NCBI RefSeq assembly: GCF_018687715.1
Contig: NC_056762.1
Coordinates: 29,810,864-29,874,863, forward strand
DNA from: Carya illinoinensis
Lineage: Eukaryota; Streptophyta; Magnoliopsida; Fagales; Juglandaceae
DNA: 64,000 nucleotides
Direction: 5' to 3'
Of this stretch, positions 11,319-23,582 are shown one piece after another (the stretch's first letter is position 1; each line of letters opens with the position of its first letter). The translations under genes and the position numbers were made by a program. The notes under the pieces were generated by a model. The model saw only the letters and a program-made list of their open reading frames with translations, was not told the DNA's origin and searched no databases.

Positions 11319-12735
11319 GAGGATATGAAGTGGAAGTAAAGGGTCAAGAGGAATTGGTACCAATTTGGAGATAGAAACACTAAGTATTTCCATGTTTGTG
11401 CCGTTCAAAGGAGGAAGAAAAACCATATTTCATATATCATTGACTTTGACTCAGTTCTTAGAACAGATGAAAAAGGGATTCAATATGTTTTTCAAAACCA
11501 TTACACAAAAGTCTATCAAACATTGTATCCCACAATAGGAACTATTGATAACTATTTGCAACATGTGGAGGCAATAGTGAAAGTAGAGATGAATATGGAG
11601 TTACAGAAAGAATTCACCAAATTGGAGGTTGAAGAAGCACTCAATCAAATAGCCTCTTTAAAATCCCCAAGTGCTAATGGGTTTAGGGCCTGTTTCTATC
11701 AATCCTACTGGGCTTTGGTAGGGGATGAGGTTAGCCCAACTATCCTTAAATTCTTAAATGGTGATAAATTTCCTGGTATAAATTCTACTTTTATTTCTTT
11801 GACACCTAAAGTGCAGAAACCTGAGTCTGTTTGTGAGTTTCATTATATAAGTATATGTAATGTGTTGTATAAAATAATTGCTAAAACTATTGTTAATAGA
11901 CTAAAAAAGGTGTTGCTGTGATTATTTCCTCAAATCAAAGTACCTTCATTCCAGGAAGGTTTATTACTAACAATATCATTATTGTGTACAATGCTTTACA
12001 TTCAATAAAAACCAGGATAAAAGGTAAAGGAGAAAGTATGGCTCTTAAATTAGACATCACTAGAGCTTATGATAGGGTAGAATGAATGTATTTGGAGGGA
12101 ATTATATAGAAAATGGGATTTGGTCAGAAGCTGGTGGAGTTAATTATGCGATGTGTTATTACAGTTAGTGTTAGTAAATTACTCAGGTGAAAGAATAGTT
12201 CATACAAGGGGATTAAGGCAAGGAGATATATTATTTCCTTACATCTTCCTCTAATGTGCAGAAGGACCCCAGTTCATTGATAAACTTCTCAGAAAATAGA
12301 GGATCCGAGGCATATTAGTGACACAAGGAGGAATTAGGATCAATCATCTTCTTTTTTGCAAATCATTGTATACTTTTGTATAGAGTCAACCTAAGAGAGT
12401 GGAGGAATGTAGCAAAGTTGCTGGAGTAGTATAAACAAGCTTCCAGCCAATGCTTAAACATGCATAAGACCAACATCTTCTTCAATAAAAACACCAGTAA
12501 GGATATTAAGGCACAAATAGAAAAACTGACAGTGAGACCAAAGCAGTTGTATAAATAAATAACTGACATTATGGCTAGATTCTTGTGGGGCTATATGAAA
12601 CAAGATAGAAAGATTCAATGGACAAAGTGGGACCAAATGGGTATTTCTAAAGCTAAGTGAGGCCTTGGTTTCAGGGATAATGATTACTTTAACCAAGCTA
12701 TGTTGGTTAAGCAAGGTTGGAGACTTTTTACTAAT
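11319..12735 (+). pseudogene. LINE-1 ORF2 reverse transcriptase, broken
   Basis: After a stop at 11318 the frame continues KWKXRVKRNWYQFGDRNTKY, the usual linker before plant LINE RT. RT motifs follow: LKSPSANGFRACFYQSYWALVGDEV, FISLTPKVQKPESVCEFHYIS and YKIIAKTIVNRLKKVL (11523-11921), then LKLDITRAYDRVE near 12050 (motif A Asp) and RGLRQGDILFPYIF near 12215. The FADD motif region near 12350 is degenerate (HLLFCKSLYTF). Many stops and frameshifts. The MITE at 12736 interrupts it just before the segment SLAARMKKKYY. Confidence 0.85.
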
Positions 12736-13114
12736 GTTTTGAATACTGTACCGGATGTTGTATCTGTCAAGGCACTGAAATGAAATATTTCGGTACCAAT
12801 ACCGTTTCGTGTACCGTTTCGGGATAATCGATATATAAATAAATTATATATATAAATTATATTTCAAAATAATAGTCTATATATGAATAAATTATACATG
12901 AATACATATATATAAATTATAAATAGTCTTATCTGAATTGGGGGTCAAAAAATGAGATTATAGTTTGAAAAAAGGAAAAAAAAAAAAGGTAAAGGTCGAA
13001 ATACCGGCTGGTACAGGCCGAAATATAGGCCGGTATGAAACATGTACAATACCTGTACCGGGCCAGTGGCCGATACGTACGGCCGGTATGGTATGGTATT
13101 AAAAACAGTGTTTC
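12736..13114. mobile_element. hAT-type MITE inside LINE-1
   Basis: 379 bp, bounded by a perfect 8-bp duplication TTACTAAT at 12728-12735 and 13115-13122. The ends are imperfect inverted repeats: GTTTTGAATACTGTACCGG on the left; on the right, inverted, a sequence containing TGTTTTTAATACCATACC. Rich in 'taccggtac'-like text near both ends. LINE-1 coding sequence continues across it. No protein coded. Confidence 0.82.
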
Positions 13115-13122
13115 TTACTAAT

Positions 13123-14076
13123 CCTACTTCTTTGGCAGCTAGAATGAAGAAAAAATATTACTACAAAAGAGGAACCATCATGGAGGCAAAGCTAGGAGTA
13201 TGTCCATCACAAATTTGGAGGAGAATATGGGAGTTTCGGGAAATTTACTAAGAGAAGTTAGAAATGAGTCCCATCAATGATTGGTTTCAGATGAATTTAG
13301 ATAAGTTGATTTTAGTTCAACAACCAAACACAACCTCAGTGTATAATCTCCAATGAAAATTCTTAACAAGGAAGCTAAAGTTAAAGAGCTCATAGACAAT
13401 GAAAAAGGTTGCTAGAACAAGACTCTAATTAGTGAAATGTTAGAAGAAAAAGAGGTAGGTGTTTTTGTAGTATGCCTTTTAGTAGATTGGGATTGGAAGA
13501 TGAACTAATATGGGGTCCTACTAAGAATGGCAGAAACCATGTGAAAATTTCTTCAAATCTAATTGGGATGCATCTTTAGATGTGAAGAACAACAAGATGA
13601 GAGTTGGTATAATTATAAGTGATTGGAAAGGAGAGGTACTTGCAACAATATTGTGCGTGAAGGAAGAGTCAATAACCATTTCACTAATAGCATGGAGAGC
13701 TATAGTTCTATGCTAATTTCTGCACATAAATTAAAACTGTATGGAGAGCTATAGTTTTATGTTCAAAAATTGGATTATACACAAATGATATTTGAAGGTG
13801 ATGCTAAATTAGAGGTTACGGATGTTAACAATTCAAATGAGAATTGTTCATGATATGACCGGCTTATTGAAGACATTAAACGTTTTGGTAGTTGTAGAGA
13901 TCAATGGTTTATCAGATTCACATTACCAAGAGAGAGGAACATTGCTGCCCATTTACTAGCCAAATGAGCATTATTATGTGAAGAGGAGGAGGTAGTTTGG
14001 ATTAAAGAGTTTCCAAAGTTCATCAAAATTGTATTGATCTTATTGAGAAACATTGTACATATTTTATCCATAATTG
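13123..14076 (+). pseudogene. LINE-1 ORF2 C-terminal part (zinc and RNase H regions), broken
   Basis: The sequence continues SLAARMKKKYYYKRGTI, the segment downstream of RT in plant LINEs. Near 13570-13700 it becomes an RNase H-like domain (WDASLDVKNNKMRVGIIISD, W near 13565), continuing to YTQMIFEGDAKLEVTDVNNS and HLLAK near 13955. A short tandem duplication of about 55 bases occurs near 13690-13770. The last 308 bases are repeated beyond LINE-2 at 25890-26194. Confidence 0.75.
13769..14076 (+). repeat. Left copy of ~306-bp direct repeat flanking LINE-2
   Basis: 308 bp of LINE-1 RNase H sequence ending ATCCATAATTG, directly touching the A-rich 3' end of LINE-2. It matches 25890-26194 with about 19 substitutions and one 3-base indel by my hand count. 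The position of the two copies is that of a target-site duplication. Confidence 0.9.
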
Positions 14077-14135
14077 TTTTTGAAAAGGAAAAACTTGTAT
14101 ATTGTATTTACGTATTAACTGATTTACACAGTTTA

Positions 14136-14449
14136 TCAAAGTTCACACAATTCAAAATCTCGAGGATGATCCTCTATTGAAACTCTCTCTTCATTTTCAA
14201 GTAAAGCAATTTTTGCAAGACCATGCACAACACTATTACAGACTCTGTTTACATGCAAAACTATCCACTGCCTTCTATTTTCCAAGATAGTCTTCACATC
14301 CTCAATCAATTGGGCCATGCCATTTCCAACACTCTTTTGCATTGTTAACCGCTTTGACCACAGATACAACATCTCCCTTCAATTGAACCTTGATAAAATT
14401 CAATTCATCACACAACTTCATGGCCCTCCAAAGAGCATAAATTTCAGCT
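14136..14449 (-). pseudogene. LINE-2 ORF2 C-terminus: RNase H-like domain, distal part
   Basis: Minus strand, reading VVAEIYALWRAMKLCDELNF, then QLKGDVVSVVKAVNNAKECW, and after a frame change LIEDVKTILENRRQWIVLHV, NRVCNSVVHGLAKIAL and a stop at 14136. This is the second half of the plant LINE RNase H (RVT_3) domain, with the conserved Glu in AEIYAL and Asp in LKGD. The first half is at 20735-20900; the two are separated by the 6.27-kb hAT insertion. Domain role: removal of RNA from RNA:DNA hybrids. Confidence 0.85.
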
Positions 14450-16230
14450 ACTACCGGTAGGGTTGAACACTTAAGCCGGAATACCCGATTATGCCGATCT
14501 GAAAATACCTGAACCATTTTTAAACGGGTAGGAATGGTGAGTTTACAAATTGTTTTTATTCGGATCAAGTTGGGTCGGGTAATTACCCAATACCCGATTT
14601 AGTTGCTTTACGGTTTATCTTTCTTCTTCACCTGACTACACAGCCGCTGGGCTCTGCTCCATTTCAGATTACTTAAGGCTCTCGCTCTCTCTCACACTCT
14701 CAAGGCTCTCTCTCTCTCTCTTGCACATGTAAATAGCCTATTAAATATTATTGTTCCTCCTCTGTATTTCTCTAAAGGATTTGTTGAATCCAATGTACTT
14801 ATTTTTTTTGTTTCTTTATCTGCAATTTCTTTTGGCTTTATAATAGGAGAAGAGTCTGAGAAAAGTTACAGCCTTTCATTTTTGTCTTTCCTAATCCTCA
14901 TTCCCCTCTCTTCTCAATGAGTTTATAATTATTTGCACACATGAACTGGGTGCATGTTTCTCTTTATATATATATATATATATATCCCTAATCTCAAGAT
15001 TTTTGTGCGTTTTTATGTTCTTAAAAACCCTTCAAATATGTTCTTAAAACCCCTTCAAATATGTAACTAATGCATGACAGCTTTTCGATTAGGAGTTTTC
15101 ACCTTAGCTAAAAAATATGCAGAACAATTCATAAACTTTTCATTGAAATCTGTCAACCCGGCCAATCTTTTGGAATGCGCACAAGGATCAATATAACACT
15201 CATTCTAAGGGTAGTACAACAGTCCTAACTAATTTTTCAAAACATTTTATATGGTACTACTACTGAATTAATTACATCAATGTAAAGACAAATGTTTGGA
15301 TATACAGTACTACTACTGATATATGTAGAAATGTAGGCCAATAATTACTCCTTGATTAAATTGATTTCTATTCCAAATACCACATTTTGGGTAATGTCTC
15401 TTGCATTATTTTTATGTTTTTTTAGGCGTTGGTGGTGATCGCTAGATATGCACAGTCATTTTTAGGCTAGCCTTTGTTTTACATTCTTTGAGGATTTGAC
15501 TTCAAATTCAGACTTTGTCTTGTTACACCCTATACCAGTAAATTCTGTTGGGTTCAGACTCTAATTATTTGCTCCCCATTTTCAAGCTAACTTATGTCCT
15601 ATTTATTCTACACCCTTTCCTACACTAGTTGGTGTTGTCAGGTTTATCATGCCAGCTACTTTTGAGACCAAGTTTTTTTTTTTTTTCCTTGTCTGTTTTT
15701 TTTCACCCCTTGTTTGGCAAGGTAGGACTAGTAAGACACACAGGGAGAATATGGGATAGATTGATCTATTCCTTCGTGACTTTAGGGTCTTCAATTTGTT
15801 TGAACAAGATTCTCGATGTTTGGTAGTATCTAGTCTTCTTATTGTTTATCCATTTGAGGACAGGACATTTCCCTAGCCCTTGGTTTTACATATGCCCATG
15901 TATATCCACCCATTCTAGCATCTCTCCATTTCCCTTGTTTGGTTTTAAGTTGTATTTATTGATTTTGAGGCATCTATATAAATACTCAAATGTCATGAAC
16001 TTATCCATAATATGATTATATTATATTATATATGATTAACTACCAATAAGAAAACTACTTTTATGGAAAATATATATAGTTAGCTTTCTCCAAAACAGAT
16101 AGTAATTTTTTTTCATACGGAGAGAATTAATTATTTATAGGACAACAAGATATCATGAATCATGATTACCTTCCCTAAATGAATGCATCAAAAGCTAAGC
16201 TAGCATATTTACCTTCAATTTTATCATGAG

Positions 16231-17100
16231 TAGGGCAGTAAATGAACCAGTCTGTTCGATAGCCTGCTCGGTACTCATTCGGTTAAACTCGAATCGAACT
16301 CGACTCGTAAAAAAAAAACTCGTTCATGAAAGCAGATATCCGATTTGTAAATGACACATACCTAACAAAACTCGATCCGACTCGGCTAAAACTCGTTTAT
16401 GCTCGAGTCGACTCTTTAGCTCAACTCGATTAAAACTCATTCATATATTAATAAATATATACAAACACATATGCATGTATATATATGTATTAGATAATAA
16501 TATAAGCATACCACTTTTATAATTAAATATATAATATGTATTCTAATTACTTATGTCTATATAGTGAATATACTTCATAGGCATATTTTATAATTTATAT
16601 AATAATTAGTCGATTAAATTTAATAATTTCATATACTAGTATGTGCGAACCATATATGAAATAGATATATACTATCATATTAAGTATATGTATTAATAAT
16701 ATATGTAAGCATATAATATATTGTTATTTTGAATAAATATCAACTAGTTAGATATTAATTATTTATAAATTTTTTAAAATTTTATAATTTAATAGAGATT
16801 CTACTTGTTAGTTGTATAAATTCAATATTAGTTCTTTTGTTTATTTATTTAATTTATTAATTATTAAATCTTATTCAAAAAAAAAAAAAAAAAGCAATTC
16901 AAGCTTAAGCTTGGCTCAACTCGAACTCATTTGTGGGACGAGCTTGAGCTCTAGCTCGAGTTGATATTTTACTTATCAAGTCGAGCTTGAATAAAGAATA
17001 ATAAAAAAAAAATTTTGAGTTTGAGTATTTTGAGTTGAGCCGAGCTCAGCAAGCCAAAAACCGGCTCAGCTATGCTCGATTACGAGTACATCATGCACTA
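16231..17100. mobile_element. Probable hAT-like non-autonomous element nested in the hAT
   Basis: About 870 bp. Both ends are rich in CTCGA/CGAGCT motifs in inverted arrangement: on the left TAGGGCAGTAAATGAACC and 'ctcgaatcgaactcgactcg', on the right 'gagccgagctcagc' and 'cgagtacatcatgcacta'. The middle is AT-rich with no frame. The ends fit a hAT MITE, but I cannot see a clean 8-bp duplication, so the boundaries are estimates. Confidence 0.5.
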
Positions 17101-17371
17101 GCTCATGTGTCTTATGGGTCCTACGTACGTCGTTCTTGATCTATTTTCACAGGCAATACTACTATTGCACTCGGACTCAATAGATTCACGTATTATCTAC
17201 ATTTTTCAAAATTTATTAATATTATTAATTTAATTTAAGTCGTCTCTATTGTTTTGGAGTGATTTATTGAGACGACCCCAGCCTTTTGGTACATTATTTG
17301 CATAGATGAACTAGGTTCTGCTATGCAATGTGATTAATGATTTAATGATGCTTTCTTTATCTCAAATTACA

Positions 17372-19471
17372 GTTATGGAATCTAGTGCTGCTATGCCTTT
17401 GTCAGGGTTTGAATCAATCCCTGATGTCATTCATTTGGATAGTTCTCTCCCTACAACTACTCCTCAGGCTCATTTAGATATCTCTCTCCCTGCAACTACT
17501 CCTTCTCATGTTCGTCCTCCTCTCAAAAGATCTCGTGGTAGATCGGATGTATGGCCTCATTTTTCTAGGATTGAGGATGGAGACTCCAATATTCACAAAG
17601 CTACATATAATTACTATGGTAAGATTTGATTATGCATTCTAAAAAATAAGGTACTTCATCTTTGAGGTACCATAATGACAGTTGTAATGCCTTTATTAAG
17701 ATTGGAAAAATTAACCCCCAATAAAAAACGACCGAACCAGAACGGGGAAAGTGGGGTAAAATGGCAGTCCTAGTTTTGGACCTGCCAAGTATAATGAGCA
17801 GAAAATAAGATTGGCAGTAGCTAAGTGATAATTGTGGATGAGCTACCATTTATGTTTGTAGAAAAAATAGGGATTTAAAGACTTATGGCTACAATTGAGC
17901 CTAGATTTCCAATTCCCTCTTACATTACTGTTATGCGAGATTGTATGAAAATGTACTTGTTAAAAAAAGACAAATTAAAGGACATATTCATAGCATCTGA
18001 TTATAAGATTTGCATCACTACTAACATGTGGACATCAGTGCAAAATCTTAACTATATGTGCATAACATCACATTTTATTGATGATGATTGGGCTTGCATA
18101 AAAGAATTATAGGTTTTATGAAAGTTCATAATCATAAAGGGACACTAATAGGAAGAGAGATCGAGTCATCTATACTTAAATAGGGCATAAAGAAGATATT
18201 TACAATCACAGTAGACAATGCATCTTCTAATACTACGGTCATTGATTATTTGAGGAAGATTAACAAACTTAGAGATTGTTTGGTATTTGACAATGACCTT
18301 ATGCATATTAGATGTTATGCACATATTTTGAATTTTGTTGTCCATGATGGCTTGAAAGAAAATGTGGATTAATTGTTAAAATTCAAAATATGGTTAAATA
18401 TGTGAAGTCTTCTCCTGCAAGACTTGATAATTTCAAGTCATGCGCAGAGAGACAAAATATCTTGGGTGGTGTGCTTCTTTCTCTTTATGTTCCAACTAGG
18501 TAAAACTCAACCTATCTGATGTTGAGTGCGACTCTCAAGTATTATGCGACTTTTGAGGTGATGCAGGATGAAGACAATCAGTTTGGCCAGTATTTATGTG
18601 AGGTTAGAGAAGGACCACTAACTTTAGATGATTGAAAAATCATCAAGGTTTTTCTACAATTTTTGAAGATTTTTTACGACGTCACCTTACAGATTTCAGG
18701 CTCAACTTATGCAACTTCACATTTGTTTATGAGAGAAATAGCTTCAATCTATAACCATTTGATCAAATTCTCTGTGGGTGATGATGATATGTTGAAAACT
18801 ATGTCGGAGAGGATGCTTATGAAATATGACAAGTATTGAAAAAATTTTGAGAAAGTAAACAAAATCTTAATTATTTATTGCGGCTATTCTTGATTTGCAT
18901 GCCAAGTTGGAAGTTTTGGAATTTTGGTTTACTGGTTTTCTTGGCCATGAACGAGCGTTTGAACTTGTTACAAGGTTAAGAATGATGATTAAGCAGATAT
19001 ATAAACAGTATTAAAAATCTAATGTAAGCTCAAGTGTTGATGAAACTCAAAGCAACACAACGTCCTATAATGATGTAGATATTTATAGTATGAATTGGCA
19101 CTATCAAGCATTAAAGGGTGTTGTAGAGTCCAAATCAGAGTTGGATCGATATTTTATGAGGAGCCTTGAAGGATTGACGTCAAACTTTGATATTTTAATG
19201 TGGTGGAAGATGAATTCAATCAATTTTTAGATCCTTGCCAATAATGTGGTGGAAGATGAATTCAATCAATTTTTCGATCCTTGTCAATATAGCTCGAGAT
19301 GTGTTAGCTATTCTCATAACTATTGTCGCTTTCGAGTCGGCATTTAGCATTGGAGATCGTGTTTTAGATTCATTCCGTAGCTCATTGGTCCCTGCAACAG
19401 TTGAATCTCTTATTTGCACACAAAATTGGTTGATGGCTCTCCCTCCGTTAATTATGACTCCCAAGATGTAA
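17372..19471 (+). pseudogene. hAT transposase (BED finger, RNase H-fold, C-terminal dimerisation), decayed
   Basis: The 5' part (17330-17629) reads SRGRSDVWPHFSRIEDGDSN, typical of the start of a plant BED zinc finger. The finger continues in another frame as GTSSLRYHNDSC near 17650. The middle gives SLYVPTR, LMLSATLKYYATFEVMQDED and ASIYNHLIKFSVGDDDM (18460-18840), as in the DUF4413 region of RICESLEEPER-like transposases. The C-terminal dimerisation domain at 19290-19450 is well preserved: ARDVLAILITIVAFESAFSI and DRVLDSFRSSLVPATVESLI. Multiple stops and frameshifts separate these, so the element could move only with help in trans. Exon structure not resolved. Confidence 0.85.
19197..19288 (+). 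repeat. 46-bp tandem duplication within hAT transposase
   Basis: The segment beginning 'aatgtggtggaagatgaatt' at 19197 is repeated at 19243 with a few changes (tag to tcg, gcc to gtc). It encodes VVEDEFNQFF(D)P twice, just before the dimerisation domain. Confidence 0.85.
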
Positions 19472-20734
19472 TAGAAGATGTGGAAAGCTACAAGTTAGAA
19501 ACTGGTAAGATTTATATTTGAAGAATATTTTCATATAGTCATTTCAATTAATTATATTTTTAACATAATTTTTTTTCTATGTAGAGATGACTTTCATGAA
19601 TATTTTGAATGAGGCCAATTGAAGATTACTTGAATTTTCTGAACTTGAACTCATGGTGATTATTGAAATTCCTTATTTGTTCGTTTCCCATATATGCTGG
19701 CTATTGTGAATCCTCTTTTCAAACTCATAACCAACTACTGGTCATTGACTCATTTATGCCATTCTGAATTGCCCATGTTGATTTATGATGAGATAAGCTT
19801 ATCAAATGGTGTTACGAGGCCATCACACTTGAAAGTTTGCAACAAAAGTAGGAATAGGATGATGTTAAGGAGAAAAAACTGGAAATTTTTGTTTGAAAGT
19901 TAGGCATAATGCAAGATTTTGTTTTCTTTTGCGTTCTAAGACTAATTGTTAAATAGAATAATGTACTTCAGCTTTCTGAGCTATTTTCAATTTATTGGGT
20001 TGTAGTGCATCATTTTTTTTTTCTATAATTGATAAAACTGCTATGTTTCTTTCAATGAAACCTTCAAGTATTCCAATTGAACTATGAATGAAATGACAAC
20101 AGGAGGTATATTTCAAAAAAAAAAAAAAAAGCCTTCAAGTATATCTTGTGTCATAAATTTCTTGTATAACATGTATTCAAGTTTTATATTGTACTATTCT
20201 TTAATTGATTTGTAATGGTATCTTTAACCCAATAAACCAACATCTATAAAGCAAAACCGGTACTGTAGATTCCAAATGAGGGCATATTTTGTGGCTCGTG
20301 AGATTGCAAAGGAAATGTTGTTGCTTTATAAATGGATTGTACTATTCTAAAATATGTTTTTCGATGTTGACAAATAAACACACATCTTGTTGATAAAACA
20401 AAACTCAAGGACCAAAACAAAAGCCTTAAAATAGCAAGTTTAACACAAAAATGAACCATGTTAGAGTCTATAACATCAACCAAAAATGATAAAGATACAT
20501 TGATTTAATGCATTGACAAAGAACAAAATGTGGACAATCCTTAGAAGAAGATGATGATGAAGAGGAAAAAAAAAGGAGGGGGTAATCGTTTAATTTCTCA
20601 AAAAAGTTAGATGCGGGTAATCGGTTATTTTGATCGGTTCGGAACTGCCTAGTTTGGAATCTTCCATGTTTGGGTCTGGTCAGAACCTTGCTTTTCGGGT
20701 CGGGTCAAGCCAGGTGTTCAGGCCTAACTATAGG

Positions 20735-21650
20735 ACTGAGAACATTTGATCTGAAACAGCATAATGAGACTAAAAGTTCACCACAACTGTCTCTAATCAC
20801 CACCCCAATTCCACAACTACTATCATTAATCCTTAAAGCCGCATCCCAGTTTACTTTAACCACATCCCCAACAAGTGGTTTCCAATGAAGAGCCCTATTG
20901 CACTGAGCACTATTCAACTGACCACTTCCTTGTTTTGATTGTGCTTGTTGAAACTCAGTCAAACAAATAACTGCTTGACTAAAAACTTCATTAGGCCCCT
21001 TGAATCTGTTTTCAAAGACCCAACCATTTCTTCTCAACCATACCCTTCTCAATACCATAGCCATTATTTCCACTTGATCCTGAGCCAACTTTGAAGACCA
21101 CTCTGACCAAAATTCAAAAACATCTCTTTCACTACTTGGCCATTTATGCACTGGACTCCTTTCACAAGCCCATACATCACCTGCTCTATTACAACTCCAT
21201 AAAGTATGACAAACTGATTCATCTTCTCTCTTGCACACTGGACATAAGGCTTCTTTAACAACTTTTCTTTTCAACAAATTTTTCTTAGTTGGAAGACAGT
21301 TAGTGATAGCCTTCCAAACAAAGATCTTAGTAACCCCTGGTATGTTCAAATTCCATAGCTTCCTCCAAGCTTCATCTGCACTTCTTGAAGCCTCTCTACC
21401 TCTCTTCTTTTTCTATTAACTTCTACATGGTATGTACTTTTCACACTGTACAAACTATTCTATGAGAAGGCCCAAATTTGTTTATCAGGAAGTCGAGAAA
21501 AACTAACAGGTAACAATTCCTCTTCATTAAGCACTTGCTTTATAAGTCCCACATTCCATCCTCCACTCTTAGCTGATAGCAATTCCTCCACCTTAGCCTC
21601 AACATGTAACATACTTACAGGAGATTGAATTTTAAAAGTCACAGCCTTTG
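20735..21650 (-). pseudogene. LINE-2 ORF2: zinc-binding RVT region and start of RNase H
   Basis: Minus strand. The frame 21349-20705 starts MNIPGVTKIFVWKAITNCLP and then shows CPVCKREDESVCHTLWSCNR with the zf-RVT spacing of Cys and His. It continues through VWLRRNGWVFENRFKGP to RNase H: VKVNWDAALRINDSSCGIGV (catalytic Asp) and VIRDSCGELLVSL. The frame is cut by the hAT insertion at 20734, so the last residues of that frame are hAT end, not LINE. Upstream, 21642-21460 covers VEELLSAKSGGWNVGLIKQV. Confidence 0.88.
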
Positions 21651-21899
21651 GAACCCACCTATCTCCCCAAATCTTTATACCCTTACCATCCCATACTCTT
21701 CATACCAACCCTTCCCTTAACAAATTCAAAGAATCCCGCAAACTTCTCCAAATAAATGAGGGTTTGAAACCCAAAGAAGCATGTAACAAATCAGTGTGTC
21801 TAAAATACTTTTCTTTCAATATTACTGCAACCATCGATTGAGGGTTTATCAATACCCTCCAACACTGTTTTGCAAGAAGAGCTTTATTAAAGGCTTCTA

Positions 21900-23483
21900 A
21901 CTCTCTGAATCATAGACCCCCTTTAGTTTTTGACAGACCCATCTTAGACTAATTCCTTCACTAAATTATGTTATCCCTCTACTTGAAACCCTAACAAAAC
22001 TTTGCCATTTGAGATGCCAATTCATGACATAACTTCATTGGCAGTTTAAACACACTCATATAATGTGGGAATGGCTTGGATAACTGCCTTCAAGAGCACC
22101 TCTTTTCCTAAGGGGGAGAGAAATTGATTTTTCCAATTACTTAGTTTTTTCCAAACTCGATCATTCACACTTCTAAAAGCTTGATATCTGCATCTACCAA
22201 CCATTGTTGGTAATTCAAGATACTTTTCACAGTTATTCTGTACTCTAGCCCCACAATCCTTCACAATATCATCTTTCACCTTTGCACCAGTTGTAGGATT
22301 AAAAAAAAAAAAAACTATTGTTTTATGCTTATTCAAGCTTTGTCTAGATGCCTTCTCATAAGTATCCAATATCCCACTAATTATCTTCCATTCCTTCCAA
22401 GTAGCTTTCCCAAAAATCAAGCAGTCATCAGTAAATAACAAGTGAGTCAATTTAACACCCCCTTGAGCCACTGAAACCCCTTTAAAATCACCTCTTACTT
22501 GAGCTTGTTTAAGTTTAGAACTTAAGCCCTCTACACATAAAAGGAAAAGATAGGGAGACAATGGATCACCTTGTCTTAAACCTCTAGTAGGAAAAATAAA
22601 ATCACTTGGCTTACCATTAACAAGGGTAGCATAAGAAACTGTTGAGATGCATTTCATGATCAGAACTATCCATCTATCCCCAAAACCCAGTCGTCTCATT
22701 ACTTGCCTCCAGATATTCCCATTCCACCTTATCATAGGCCTTTGAAATGTCTAGCTTCACTGCCATGCTTCCCACTCTACCATTTTGTCTGCACCTCATC
22801 GAATGTAACATCTCATAGGTTGCTATAACATTGTTTGAAATCAATCTCTCTAGAATGAAAGCACTCTAGCATCTATAAATAACAGCATCCATCACCCTTG
22901 TCAATCTATTAGCAAGAGTCTTTGCAATGATCTTATAAAAAACATTGCAAAGACTTATAGGTCTAAAATCATGCACACTTTTTGGGTCATTTACTTTTGA
23001 AATCAATGCAATAAAGGTTTGATTTATAGTGTCTTGCATGCTGCCCCCATTCAAGAACCCCAACATTGCATTACTTACTTCCTCCCCAACCACATGCCAA
23101 AAATTTTGAAAGAAACATGCCCCATACCCATCAGGACCTGCGGCCTTCAAGGCTCCCATCATATTTATAGCCTCCTCAACTTCCTTTCTTGTGAAGGCAT
23201 TTTCCAGAAAATCATTCATAGAAGCTGACACCCTAGGCTCTAAAGCCTTTACACCCTCATGAATAGCTTGAACAGATGGCTTTGAACTAGTATAAACCAC
23301 AAAAAAATGGTCTCTGAAAGCTACAGAAATATCCTCCTCATTCTCCCTTAGAACAGACTGACCATCCAATATGGAAACAATCTTATTCCTCATTCTTCTC
23401 TGATTAGCACACTCATGTAAAAACCTAGTGTTTCTATCTCCCATGGTGTACCAATTCTTCTTTGCACGCTGCTTCCACTTCAC
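21900..23483 (-). pseudogene. LINE-2 ORF2 reverse transcriptase
   Basis: Frame 23483-22866 opens MKWKQRAKKNWYTMGDRNTR (linker) and continues LKAAGPDGYGACFFQNFW, FIALISKVNDPKSVHDFRPI and SLCNVFYKIIAKTLANRL. Near 22790-22730 the motif A region reads VKLDISKAY in another frame. Frame 22735-22046 holds TRGLRQGDPLSPYLFLLCVE and the catalytic LLFTDDCLIFGKA (FTDD, the F/YADD box), then PTMVGRCRYQAFRSVNDRVW. Order and motifs are those of plant L1 RT. Stops near 22865 and 21960 break it. Confidence 0.92.
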
Positions 23484-23582
23484 ATTTTCCTAATCAAGTA
23501 ACAAACCCATCCTATCCTGCAAACTTTTCAATTCCTCCATATTATCTTGACAAAGATCCCCTTGTATCTCCCTAATCTTTTT

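Larger units (their letters stand above)
14458..20726 (+). mobile_element. hAT transposon inserted in LINE-2
   Basis: 6269 bp. The left end TAGGGTTGAACAC (14458-14470) and inverted right end TAGGCCTGAACAC (20714-20726) are terminal inverted repeats with two mismatches. The flanks ACTACCGG (14450-14457) and ACTATAGG (20727-20734) are an 8-bp duplication with two mismatches. Both subterminal regions are rich in CGGGT-like motifs. Inside, a decayed hAT transposase lies on the plus strand. Removing the element rejoins the LINE-2 RNase H frame (SPIV to AEIYAL). Confidence 0.9.

Noticed and set aside
16231..17100. Clean 8-bp duplication for the innermost hAT-like element
   Set aside because: Flanks ATCATGAG and GCTCATGT do not match well enough; boundaries kept as estimates only.
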